Source of the DNA: Aspergillus flavus
Lineage: Eukaryota; Ascomycota; Eurotiomycetes; Eurotiales; Aspergillaceae
Direction of reading: 5' to 3'
Assembly (NCBI RefSeq): GCF_009017415.1
Contig: NC_092403.1
Coordinates: forward strand, 1,302,001 to 1,366,000
DNA: 64,000 bases
Part shown: piece after piece, positions 34,143-44,081 of the stretch
Layout of the letters: every line of letters begins with the position of its first letter
How positions within the stretch are numbered: the first letter of the stretch is position 1
Notes under the pieces: model-generated
The model's input: the letters and a program-made list of their open reading frames with translations, nothing else
Database searches by the model: none
Told to the model about the DNA's origin: nothing
Position numbers and translations under genes: made by a program

Positions 34143-35231
34143 ATGTCTGAAGCTCTGGACCTGTCCTTGTTGAAGGGAACTCCCGAACAGAGGGAGCAAA
34201 TATCTGCTGAGCTGCTCCATGCCCTCAAGACTCGTGGTGGCGTCAAGCTAAAGAACCACGGGCTTCCGGACAAGCTTGTTCATGAACTGTTCGATTGGGT
34301 AAGTTGAGCATCCTTCTTGACTATGAGGCTGGGTCTCATTCTCCCTAGACTCGCAAGTTCTTTGCCCTTCCTCACGAAGACAAAATGCTCGCCAAGCACC
34401 CTCCCCAGGCAAACCCAAACCGCGGCTACTGCTATGTTGGACAGGAGTCGATCTCGAGTATCAGTGGCTATGAGAAGGGACTACCTCAGGGCCGTTTTGT
34501 TCGTGACATTAAGGTACAGAACTCCCTCACACTATTCAGAGCGCGACGTATTAAGACAAATACAGGAAACAGTCGACTTCGGCTCACCTCGCGATGAGCT
34601 CGTAGACAACATCTGGGTACCAGAGGAGAAGCTCCCAGGTTTCCGCAAGTTTATCGAAGACTTCTACGAAACATGCTTCAAGCTCGAACTCGAGATTCTC
34701 GCTGCCCTTGCTAGGGCTCTCGGAGTCGACGAAGACCACATGGTATCCTTGCACAACAAAGCCGAGAACGAGTTCCGCATCCTTCACTACCCAGAGGTTC
34801 CCGCATCAGAATTGGCCGACGGTACTGCGACACGCATTGCCGAGCACACGGACTTCGGCAGCATCACCATGCTGTTCCAGGACTCTGTTGGTGGGCTCCA
34901 GGTAGAGGACCAGCAAAATCCTGGTGTCTTCCGTGGCATTGAGTCAGCGGACAAGACGGAGATCATTTTGAACATTGGCGACTCGATGCAACGACTGACG
35001 AACGACACTTTCCGCGCTGCATGCCACCGCGTCACCTACCCGCCCTCTGTTAAGGTTGGTTCGGAGGCAGTTATTCCTGAACGGTACTCCATTGCATACT
35101 TTGCGAAGCCGAACCGCTCGGCGTCACTGTTCCCGTTCAAGGAGTTCATCACGCCTTCGACGCCTTGCCGGTATGAGGACATAAACGCATGGGATTTTCA
35201 GAACCTGCGCATTTCCAGGCTGTTTAAATGA
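34143..35231 (+). CDS. 2-oxoglutarate/Fe(II)-dependent dioxygenase (isopenicillin-N-synthase-like)
   Basis: Three exons, 34143-34298, 34349-34513 and 34566-35231, joined in phase 0, give 328 residues. The start MSEALDLSLLKGTPEQR leads into a DIOX_N region with LKTRGGVKLKNHGLPDKLV. The core double-stranded beta-helix carries the iron ligands His and Asp in AEHTDFGSITMLFQD, the distal His in RAACHRVTYPP and the 2-oxoglutarate-binding Arg in ERYSIAYFAKPN. Enzymes of this class hydroxylate, desaturate or rearrange small molecules in fungal secondary metabolism and hormone pathways. It stands alone between a carboxylase gene and a beta-lactamase-fold gene, so no pathway can be assigned. It looks intact. 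Confidence 0.93.
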
Positions 35232-35774
35232 GCATTGTATTAGTTTTATAGCATGAGTATCTTATCAATTTTGTTCTATTTAAGTGTGCCCAATGTTAGC
35301 GGATTTACTACTTGTAGAAGTCTACTTGACTCCCGAAAGCGTAAGATGACGTTGATGATTGGCCACTAGAAACAGGAAAGTCTCAAGTAGATATCAGATT
35401 TCTTATCTAAGTGTACATCGGAATTTCCCTACGATTGAAATGTGAGGTTTCTAGATATGTCTTTCTGGTCGATTCATTTCTATGTGGCTCTTTGATCATT
35501 AACATGATGATATATGTTCTATCTTTAAGTATCAGTTGGTAACACATCGAGCATCATAGAAGATGTCTGAGGTTTGTGGAGAGGTACTATAGAGCGAGTA
35601 TTTTGTGAAGCTACACCCGCAGCGTTAACGAGCCTTATATCACTCTAATAAGCATTAAACTAAACCATGACATAGAATCATACACTGCTATGGACCACAC
35701 AAAACAAGCTTCAACGGTATTAAGTAGCAACGCAAGAAGGCCCCGCTGTACAAGCACACATGACTCCCATCGAC
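35232..35774. other. Intergenic, convergent 3' ends
   Basis: 3' flanks of the dioxygenase and of the beta-lactamase-fold gene. AT-rich. Nothing else seen. Confidence 0.5.
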
Positions 35775-37687
35775 CTATTTCCTCCTGTTTAAGTGCAGCT
35801 CCAAACCAGGAATCTCAACCCCAACAGCGTTTCCACCAGCATCAACCTCAAAAACAAATAAATCCAGCGCACGGCCCTGGTACTTGAACTTATCCACATC
35901 CATCCACGAAACACAAGTCGGCGTGTCAGCATCAGCAAGCTCATTCTTATCCTGCAAAACAGCCCTGAACGACACCCTGGAACCGCCTGATGCAGTCTCC
36001 GAAACCAGCCCAGTCGGATACAACCGGATACTCAAGGCCGCCGGATCCTCAACCCCAATTAAGGAAGCTAAGGTCTTCCTGAAATCCGTCCCATTACTGA
36101 CGAATTTGTCGACAAACATCCCGGGCAACTCATCGACAGAGACAGTGATTGACGAATTAAGCCCAGAAGCCGCCGTATACTGGCCACCGAAGCGAGCGCC
36201 CGCCTGTGTAACGGCCGTCTTCATCAACGCGGGTAAGATCACATCACCGATGATATCGGCGTGTGCATTTAAGTCCGGCGCGGAGACGCTATCGGCTGCG
36301 AGAACGGTGAAACCGACGTTGTAGTCTGGAACAAGACCTATGTAGGAGCTGTATTGGCCGATGCTGCTGTAATAGGTATAGATGTCTACCATTGAGGTAC
36401 TGGGATAGTCACCGCTGCTGTAGACGATCCAGGGGTAGCCGAGGGAGTTGGCTGGGTTGGATGTGTGAGAGACTGGTTTCAGCCAGCGGTTTGTTTGGGT
36501 TCGGGGTAAGATGGTTGAGTTGAGGATTGCTTTTCCGGCGGTGGAGAGGTCGGTGATTGTTGAATACATTGAGAGGGCACTATATGTTCATTAGGTTCGT
36601 TGTGGGGATGGAATATGGGGTGGGGGACTTACGGTGCTTCGCCTGTATATTGGTTAGACCAGCCGCTGGTTCTGGGGTTTGTTGGAATGAGGCCGGATGA
36701 GCTGCTTGAAGGAGTGTGTAGGCTTGTTTTAGTCAGAGACAGTGGCTTAAGGATGCGACTTTCGAGGACGTCGCTGAACGGCTGGCCTGTGATTCTTTCT
36801 ATAATGTAGCCTAGAATTTGGAATCCAACATTCGAGTAGATGGGGGTTACCCCCGGAGGAGCAACTGGAAGTTGTTGAGCTAAGACGGCGAGCGATCCTG
36901 GAAAGCAGATATATTAGGCTGGAATATATAGTATTGAGAGGGATGGTTTCCTACCGGCTTGAGAGCTATTATTGGCTCTGCAGGTACCACTGCTGCCATT
37001 GGATGGTGGTAATCCGTCATCGATGCCGTAGCCTTCCTTCCCTATGTCATCAACACAGTCTAGAGGTAGGCTGATTAGCTCACCACGAGATATAATATTG
37101 GTGTTTTCAGAATACTCACAGTCCCTAGAAAGGCCCGCCATATGACTGGCTAGTTGGCCAACGGTAATATCTTCCCAATCCACATACCGAACAGGATCTT
37201 GTTTTGCGTTCGCACTCTTCGTAATTAACTCAGGAAGATACTTTGTCACAGGATCGTGCCAGATGGCATCCCCTGCCTCAACAAGACTAGTCCAGACGGT
37301 GAAAATCTGGGTAAGTCCACCGATGCGGTAAATGCTGTCCCGATTCGCATGTTGGATTTTGTTTGATGAGTTCTGCAATGACGGGGCAGTGTAATGATAG
37401 TCGAAGAAGAAAGGACTGGCACTCGCAGTTCCTTGGTTGGTGGAGAAAAGTGAAACACTGAACGAAGTGGTGTTGGGAGTGGTATCCCCGTGGGAACCGG
37501 ACCCTTTTGTATTCTGTTCATCAAATGTCCCGGTAAGATTGGCCAGGGCAGATGTCAATATTGACGAGTTCTTGTCGAGGGTGAATGCTGGGAATGGTGG
37601 TCCTAAGAGCGGACAAGGAGTAAATGAAGATACACATTGGAAAAGAAAAAGGACGGTGAAAATTATGGTAAGATATACTTTAGACAT
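35775..37687 (-). CDS. Secreted beta-lactamase-fold protein lacking the SxxK pair
   Basis: Three exons splice to about 590 residues. It begins with a signal peptide (MSKVYLTIIFTVLFLFQCVSS). The class C beta-lactamase/LACTB-like fold is recognisable from DSIYRIGGLTQIFTVWTSLV, DITVGQLASHMAGLSRDCEY, TPIYSNVGFQILGYIIERI (the YxN motif kept) and a C-terminal beta-rich domain. In active members the first motif reads RIGSxxK; here it is RIGGLTQ, so both the nucleophilic Ser and the general-base Lys are replaced (S to G, K to Q). That follows directly from the codons near 37318-37332. Several N-glycosylation sequons are present. The reading frame is open throughout, so this is a plausible pseudoenzyme rather than a broken gene. 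It is followed upstream by a Zn2Cys6 regulator gene on the same strand. Confidence 0.88.
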
Positions 37688-38034
37688 TGTGACAGAGAAT
37701 ACTACTTATGATGCTCTGATTAGACAATATCATTATTGTCGCATGGGGTTGGATATTTATTTCCTACAGCTCGGGTCGGAGATGGAGCATCCACAAACCC
37801 TGAAGCTATCCCGGCCCCAGCATCGGGAAGATCGGATCGGCGATGCGACCAAGGCTTGACACAAACGCTAACACAGCCTCGCTCAAAAAGGGGGCCTTAC
37901 CCACGCGACGAATGGGAGAAAATAGAAATAAAAAGTCATGATAATAAATAGATCAAATAAAGTTTCTAACAGGGTGGTACATATCCAGGTAGAGACTGTT
38001 CAATTCTCTGCAGGTTGAATAAGGCGAGACGACG
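37688..38034. other. Intergenic, promoter of beta-lactamase-fold gene
   Basis: 347 bp between two minus-strand genes. Small ORFs on the plus strand (37736-37951) are not supported. Confidence 0.5.
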
Positions 38035-40067
38035 TTATATCCAATCAGCCATCATTTCAAGACTTGAAGGGAGGAAGAAATCCGCAACCAACTGGAAATC
38101 ATCCGCAATCAGTGATGGATGCCCCCGCATGTCCAACGGAACAATCGAAGCGTCATACGGCAGTCCAGTTGCAACATCTAGACATACATCATGTCCTCCT
38201 GCAATCCCCCGAGGAGGAAAGGTTGCTTCTGAGTTACCAAAGTTGCGATTAAACCAGCCCTGGATGCGAGAAACGCGTTTCTCAAAGTCAACAAACACAT
38301 CCCGATCGCCATTCAGATCCACCAGTGTTGTAGATAGTGCTCCTAGGCGCTGCCTCAATTTCTCCAGAGTTTCCGGCCACGCGTGAATCTGTGGAGATAG
38401 TGCTGCCTTTCCCATCCGTGAAGCTGCGACAACTTGCCTGGAAGCAACCAGTATGCAGAAGGCCATCTGTACCCATTGCGTGTTGTTGAACGTCTGTTCA
38501 CCCCCTGGCGGCAGCTCCATGTACATGTTCAGAATGTTCTCTGCCGCAGTAAGGCCAGAACAGAAGATCTCATCCCACCAAGTCTCGGAGACTAGTGAAT
38601 ATGTCGACCGAGAAGACAGTGCGCTTTGCCGAGAAAGGCTCACTTGGTACAAACATAGCTCTGTGGTATAGAGCTGCATGGCCATGACCGCTGAACGGGA
38701 GAAGAAGCACTTCTCAGCTTATCGTATATGTTATTGCAGGGTTTATGACAATACTCACGAGTCTCAAAAAAGCCAACAGGAAGCTGGCTGCGTAGTCTAT
38801 CCAGGTCCGCTTTAATGTTGCTGACATATAGCTCCGCCGCAGAGCCCGTGCTACCAACCTCCATGCCGTGTTTCCAAGATAAGTTATCAATCTTCTCCGC
38901 GATAACCTGCAGGTGAAAAAGAGGCAAGATATATGTGTCATGAGACGTTGTACCTTCATTGTCTAGAGACTGGCAGCATTGTTCGAGATAGGGTGCTATA
39001 TCTGGGAAACAAGACGGCTTATGTAAAAGAATCGAAATCCTAGATCATCTCTCTCAGTAACCTCGGTGCATACCTTGGGGGCAATACTAAGCTTACGTGG
39101 ATGACAGGTAATAACACCCAACAACGGCTCTCTGCTCGTCAAGACCCCAGGATGGTCGAATATATTGTTCGTCGTCTAGTGTATATTCTTTGTTGAACCT
39201 GAGCGCCGTCTTCCATGTCTTCGTTTGCGGTGGCCGATCTAACCGTAGCTCGACCATAAGACCTATGGCGAGTTGTAGGAACTGCGTGTAGCGATGGGGT
39301 CGCGAGTGGTAATGGGACCTTCGAAAAATAGTTAGAGGATGGGTTTGACAGGTTGTCATAATGTCACTTACCAGGCGAGAAAGACCAGCATTCCCTGGAG
39401 TAGCTCAAACGAAACTTCTCCGCTCGTGATCATGCGAGAAGCAATGACCTTCTTGAATTCCCTTCCTAGCAATCTTTGCAGTGGCATGTTGGAATATGCC
39501 GCAGATGCCAGGACAGCTAAGAAGAGAAATGGCTTCTGTTGCCGGAGATCTGTAGCTGTGACCTGCGGCGGGATAACGACAAATGGGAAATGCAAAGTCA
39601 TGTCCGTCCTATAGATATCTATGAAGGATTGCGCAGCTTCCATACTTAGGTAACCTCGCGCAACGACGTCCATGATAGCTTGATCGGCTTCTTCACCGTT
39701 TGAGTTGTATGTAGCATTTCCCGGAGTTGTTTGTTTTGCTGAAGTTGATTCACAGTTCTCCATGAGTTCATTGATCTTCGACTCAAGAGCTTCTATCTGT
39801 CTACACCGCCAAGTAAGCTTAATATCCCAATAACCTGCATGAGGAGTTCCCACCGATCTTTTTTGAACCCCTTAAAGCGCCGACCGGTCTCACGGTATAC
39901 ACATTGTTTGTTCAAGCGCGCGCACCTACAACGTCAATTAGCTAGAAGAGATAAGCCAGGATATCGCCCCTGGACCCTTACCGAGAGCAAATATCCGACT
40001 CTTCACTATTCCGTACACAGCGGACCTTGGACTTGGCACAATTTTGACAGGTGCTGGAGAGCGGCAT
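38035..40067 (-). CDS. Zn2Cys6 transcription factor with fungal_trans domain
   Basis: Begins MPLSSTCQNCAKSKVRC at 40067; the zinc cluster is split by an intron after DICSR (GTAAGGG donor), continuing CARLNKQCVYRETGRR, giving CX2CX6CX9CX2CX6C. A short coiled coil RQIEALESKINELMENC follows. The fungal_trans region spans the next exons (FPFVVIPPQVTATDLRQQKP, FLQLAIGLMVELRLDRPP, CYYLSST). The last exon, ending EMMADWI, has the long helical C-terminal part. It is assembled from six or more short exons; some internal junctions (39360-38700) were not fixed to the base. It is a nuclear regulator of unknown targets, with the beta-lactamase-fold gene downstream on the same strand. No clear break seen. 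Confidence 0.85.
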
Positions 40068-40331
40068 ACTGAATGAAATCTGCGGTGAATGTCCGAAATT
40101 CTTCTTATCGGTGCAGCTATCTTTTTGTTTTTTCCAAAATGCAGTCGAGAAATAGAACGTAGATGGGTTCTTGGCGGAGTTTCCTGTGCCATGATCGGAC
40201 GCGAAGACCTGGAAGTGAGGCTGTGCAGCGCAGCCAACCGGCTACTCGTCTACGTTTCCCCACCTTTAACACCTCTACAGTTTACTTGGAATATCGTTTG
40301 TTCAACAACCTCTTATATTATCGCCTTGTAT

Positions 40332-40385
<54 letters not shown>

Positions 40386-40804
40386 ACTATTTCTTGGGGA
40401 TTTTGGGGGCTTTCTTTGTTTTATAAGCTAAAGGTCCTCTGGTTTGAACATCTGATTACCCACTAGTAGGCATTCTGGCTGAATTGACAGGTTTCATCGC
40501 CATATATGTATCTTGTACTGTACAACTAAATTAAATACTTTGAACGCTTCAACCATCTGACTGAGAAGTTACGCGAGAAGAACGACCAGTTTAGCGCGGG
40601 CGAAATGAAAGATGGGTTGTTTTAAATGCTGGGGTTCTTTCAATCGTAGTGAATGTGAAGTACATGGACGCGAGAACGTTCGAATGCTGTATTTCCTTTT
40701 TAGGACGCGCTGTCGCCAGTAGCAAAGTGGGCCTTCATGTACACAGTAAACACGCGTGAACTGTACCAGGAAGAAGATCTGAAGCCAGGCCACTTTTATC
40801 CAAA
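40068..40804. promoter_or_regulatory. Divergent intergenic region with poly-T
   Basis: Upstream region of two divergently read genes, containing the poly-T tract. A short hydrophobic frame formed by the poly-T (phenylalanine run) is an artefact. Confidence 0.45.
40333..40384. repeat. Poly-T tract, 52 nt
   Basis: An uninterrupted run of 52 thymines, counted from the sequence. It lies in the 0.7 kb gap between the start of a Zn2Cys6 gene and the start of the PD-(D/E)XK-like gene. It could be the poly-A tail of a minus-strand retroposed copy or simple slippage. No convincing flanking duplication was found. Confidence 0.95.
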
Positions 40805-41655
40805 ATGGCACCAAACGGTCTTCGCGCCAGCGAGATAGTGAAGAATGGACTCCCTGATCTATTCAGAGGCATAAACCACACTACCAACGATGCCACCCAC
40901 GACCTCCTATTTAACGGGGCATTGATGCCCTGGCCTAACTTCCACCAAGATGTGGAGACAGCCTACTTGAACTTTGCGTGGATCCCCCGTATTATTGACC
41001 ACCAACAAGCATCTGGGAGGGTGTCAAACTGGAACCTCCAGTTTGAGCAGACCGCGGTCGGTGACGAAACTGGCGTGCAAGGCCGCTGGGGCCAGCATGT
41101 AAATCAAGTTATGTCTGCGGTATTTTTATCCCAGAATATCAACATTCAAATCGGTGACTTCCGAGCCACGACTAGCAGCTATAGCAAGGTCCCGGATATG
41201 GCGGGAGCGAGTCGCGCAACAGGCGCTTTACGTTTTGTTGGGGAATTAAAAACTCCCTGGGTTGAACAGCACGTTTTGTCAGAAGCCATGGGCGATGACC
41301 ACACTTTCAGACATATCCTCGGTGGGTCGGGCTGGGTGCTACCTATGACAACTTGTCTGGACAACTTTAACGTAGGTTTATAGGGCAAATAGCGCAATAC
41401 ATGCAGGGTACCAAGGCAATATATGGGGTCATGTCAACCTACGATGAGGTGATCTTCCTGCGCCAAATGCCAGATCCTACCACGGGCTGGCGACTGGAAT
41501 ACAGCCCGATAATTCGACACAACGATACCTACGGGCCAGGCGTTACGGTCAGCGTCCGCCAATGCATCTTCCACATTGGAAACCAGGCCCAAACCACCCA
41601 TACAGCTATGAATAACTTGACAAACTGGGTCAAACGCCTGCCAAAGAAAAAGTAG
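40805..41655 (+). CDS. Predicted PD-(D/E)XK nuclease-like protein, function unknown
   Basis: Two exons, 40805-41321 and 41384-41655, with a GTGGGT...TTATAG intron (branch-like tttaac), give 262 residues. No named family was recognised with certainty, but the core fits the restriction-endonuclease-like fold. It has PD in SKVPDMAGAS, 15 residues later ELK in RFVGELKTPWV, and after the intron ILGQIAQYM, a QxxxY match as in RecB-type members. A beta-rich C-terminal part follows (YGVMSTYDEVIFLRQ, VSVRQCIFHIG). Related sequences appear in fungi as hypothetical proteins, sometimes next to or fused with kinase-like (FunK1-type) domains; here a kinase-like gene lies 0.35 kb away, convergent. A degraded copy lies at 49960-50330. 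Nuclease activity is inference. Confidence 0.75.
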
Positions 41656-42007
41656 ACCATCGGCCTGAGAGAGGGCGATATGTACCGTTGAGAATGGCGA
41701 CGATGTATTGGTAGTTTAATTGAAGGCGGAAATCTGTTTGCTGAATAAGGTATGGCCAACTGTAAGAGTGTAGGAAATATTCAACTGTGCGCAGGTTGTT
41801 TAATTGTCGCTGAAGGCAATATCTATCAGCTGGGATAAGTTCTCAGTCTTATTGCACTTTGAAAGCTATCCTTGTTGAGATGTAATAGTAGTACTAAATC
41901 AAGATCCAGGGATACGGCGAGGGCACGACCGATGCAGAATATCACACCCATACAAGACTCACAAAGTCCTTTATTGATTCATGGTCTTTCCACCAGTTAT
42001 ACGGCCT
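41656..42007. other. Intergenic, convergent 3' ends
   Basis: 3' flank of the PD-(D/E)XK-like gene. Positions about 41672-41735 align by eye with 50250-50310 downstream of its decayed copy, so the duplicated unit included the 3' flank. Confidence 0.5.
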
Positions 42008-42834
42008 TCATCCAAAAACCAGTGTTTCCACAAGCGTGGCTCCCATTCCCCCGGACTGGTTGTTAGCTGGAAAGGACCAGCAATATACCTGCACATAGGA
42101 ATATGAGACGAATGCAAAGATAATACGAAGTGGATCGTGGACTAACACTTTTCCTGTAGTATCGTCCCAGAAGAGGCTGTCCTGCGCAACCCATTGGGGG
42201 CGGACGCCGGTTCTAGAAAAGGAGCTATTTAAAGGATGGCTGTTAGGTACTAGCAGAACCTAGTATATCAAGTCACTCACGTGTATGCAACCTTGAAGGC
42301 CTCACGGATTTGATCTCGCTGAGGTAATGGTAGCGTGTAAAAAAGCCCTTTGCCAATAACTCCTGACTTCAACCGAACCCCTGGAACTTTGGTGAACGCG
42401 AAATAAAACAGATAGCCACCGGGGACCCAGCCATCCGGACCTTGGGCTTCTTTACTGGAGCCGATTAGTGTAGGTGTATGCTCACAGTGTATATCCTTTA
42501 GCGTTTGATAGCATTTAAACTCCTCAAGTGCAACGTCAGGGAGGTCAGATGAGGCTTGCTGAGTCCGCATGTCTGGTGATATATATTCGGTCCCTGTAAA
42601 AGGGATTTGCATATAAAGTACCATATACGCTTGGTGGCCCGGATTGCCAACCTCTTCACAGTGAAACTTTGCCCGAAAACACGGAACACGGAATCCATAT
42701 TCTAATTCATTCTCTTCCATTTCATAAGCGTACTCGTTGACTTTGGCCGTAATGCGCCACTGGGAAGGAAAAGGATCAACCAAGGAGACAGGATTGAGCA
42801 TAAGGCTAGGGTAAATGAAACTTGGAGACGCCAT
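42008..42834 (-). CDS. Kinase-like (possibly truncated) fungal hypothetical protein
   Basis: Two exons, 42281-42834 and 42008-42212, splice in frame to 252 residues. The central part has the look of a reduced fungal kinase-like fold: EEFKCYQTLKDIHCEHTPTL, the hinge-like GGYLFYFAFTKVPGVRL, the helix QRDQIREAFKVAY, and after the intron GVRPQWVAQDSLFWDD, which matches the place of the HxD..N-D catalytic loop but lacks a clear catalytic Asp-Asn set. Families of such degenerate kinases are expanded in Aspergillus. The C-terminal 30 residues are uncertain because an alternative frame (PGEWEPRLWKHWFLDEG) also looks protein-like, hinting at a frameshift. It is convergent with the PD-(D/E)XK-like gene. 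Confidence 0.6.
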
Positions 42835-44081
42835 CTCTGCAGCTTGGTGGTAGGAGTGAGAGATGGAAAAGCATTATGCAGAAGGAGGAACATTTTTTTG
42901 TGGTCCATAACAGTTCCAGGTCAGGTGACAGTAGATCCGGTGAATTGCGGAGGATGATTCATTTTTATCTCGCAATTACGTAGTAAAACAACTCTACTAG
43001 TTCACCTACAAGCGGGAAACTGTCTCATAGGCAGGAATATCCAGGCTTCCTACTGCTGTGAGGCTTACCATCAACATCTGCATGCCTCCGAGACTGGTGC
43101 CATTATATACTAGTACTGTTCTACATACACAAGTCAGAAATATAATCCAACTGTAAAATCGCATATGCCCACAAAGGAAGTAACTGAAAGGTTTTAATTA
43201 TAAGTAAAACGGTCTATTATATCCTTAAGAGTCCTTATGATCCCTATCTTCCTAAACCAGTACTATTCTATATCCCCGGGTCCATCCAGTCTCTTCTGGT
43301 ATATAATTGATAGAGGTATTGAGCTTTAAACATCGGTTTATTGAAGGTCCTACTCTAATCCTATATAGGTAAAGCTCCTGGTTACTCAGCGGTGCCTTGC
43401 CGAGTTAGGCCTAGTAGGGGCAGTTCCAGTTAAGTTGGGTTTTTTTAGGTCGGGGTTTAGGGAGGGTGCGGGGTGGTTTATCAAAAGACCTGGCCCGATA
43501 ACAACCCTCATCGTGTGCTCAAAGGAGGCAGGATTAATTGGTCCTCCGGGGGATCAATGAGCTGGACGCGTGAAAGAGCGGGAATAGAAGGACGGAGCAA
43601 TGGGCAGTTTAAAAACAAAAAAAAGAAAGCGTCCGTTCCGATGTTACTTCAAAGTTGAGCTAAAGCTATGGAACTTTCAGAGAGCATGCAATCTCGGCAG
43701 CTGTATGAGGCCGGACGACCCTCACAGCGGTCGTCTCTGGCAAACATCGAGACAAGACGTCATTCGGCTTTCCCCTTGCATCGCATAAGTGGACTTGCTG
43801 GTTGGCTATCTCAGTTATGTCGTCATATGATCAACTGGCAAATGGCCATCAGCTGACTGATATCCGTCACCAGCGCTGATCTTAGGCGTCATTAGTGTTG
43901 ATCTTAGGCGTCACGCGTGTGGTGGGGACCATGCTTTTGACTGTGGAATTTAAGCAGATCATGGCTCTCAGCATCACTCCATCCAACTAAACACCATAAT
44001 AACAGTGCTTTGGCGTCTGGTGCTTCCCTCCTTGGGCAGTGCAGGTGTACTCAATTCGGGACAGTTACGAGACTCACAGCC
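42835..44081. other. Intergenic with AT-rich repeat-like stretch
   Basis: Positions about 43180-43400 are AT-rich and repeat-like, with no terminal repeats seen. 43600-43690 has A-rich runs. The rest is the promoter region of the CLC gene, including the tandem repeat listed separately. Confidence 0.45.
43874..43917 (+). repeat. Tandem direct repeat, 2 x 22 nt
   Basis: The word TGATCTTAGGCGTCA occurs at about 43877-43891 and again at 43899-43913, a 22-nt period, with the preceding bases also similar (gcgc/gtgt). It lies about 170 bp upstream of the CLC start, so it may be a pair of regulator sites. No known motif was assigned. Confidence 0.75.

Noticed and set aside
40089..40466. Plus-strand ORFs across the poly-T
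   Set aside because: The long Phe run is produced by the homopolymer, not by coding sequence.
41179..41397. Premature stop in the PD-(D/E)XK-like gene at the GL-stop near 41381
   Set aside because: The stop lies in a well-formed intron (GTGGGT donor, TTATAG acceptor); the spliced frame is open to 41655.
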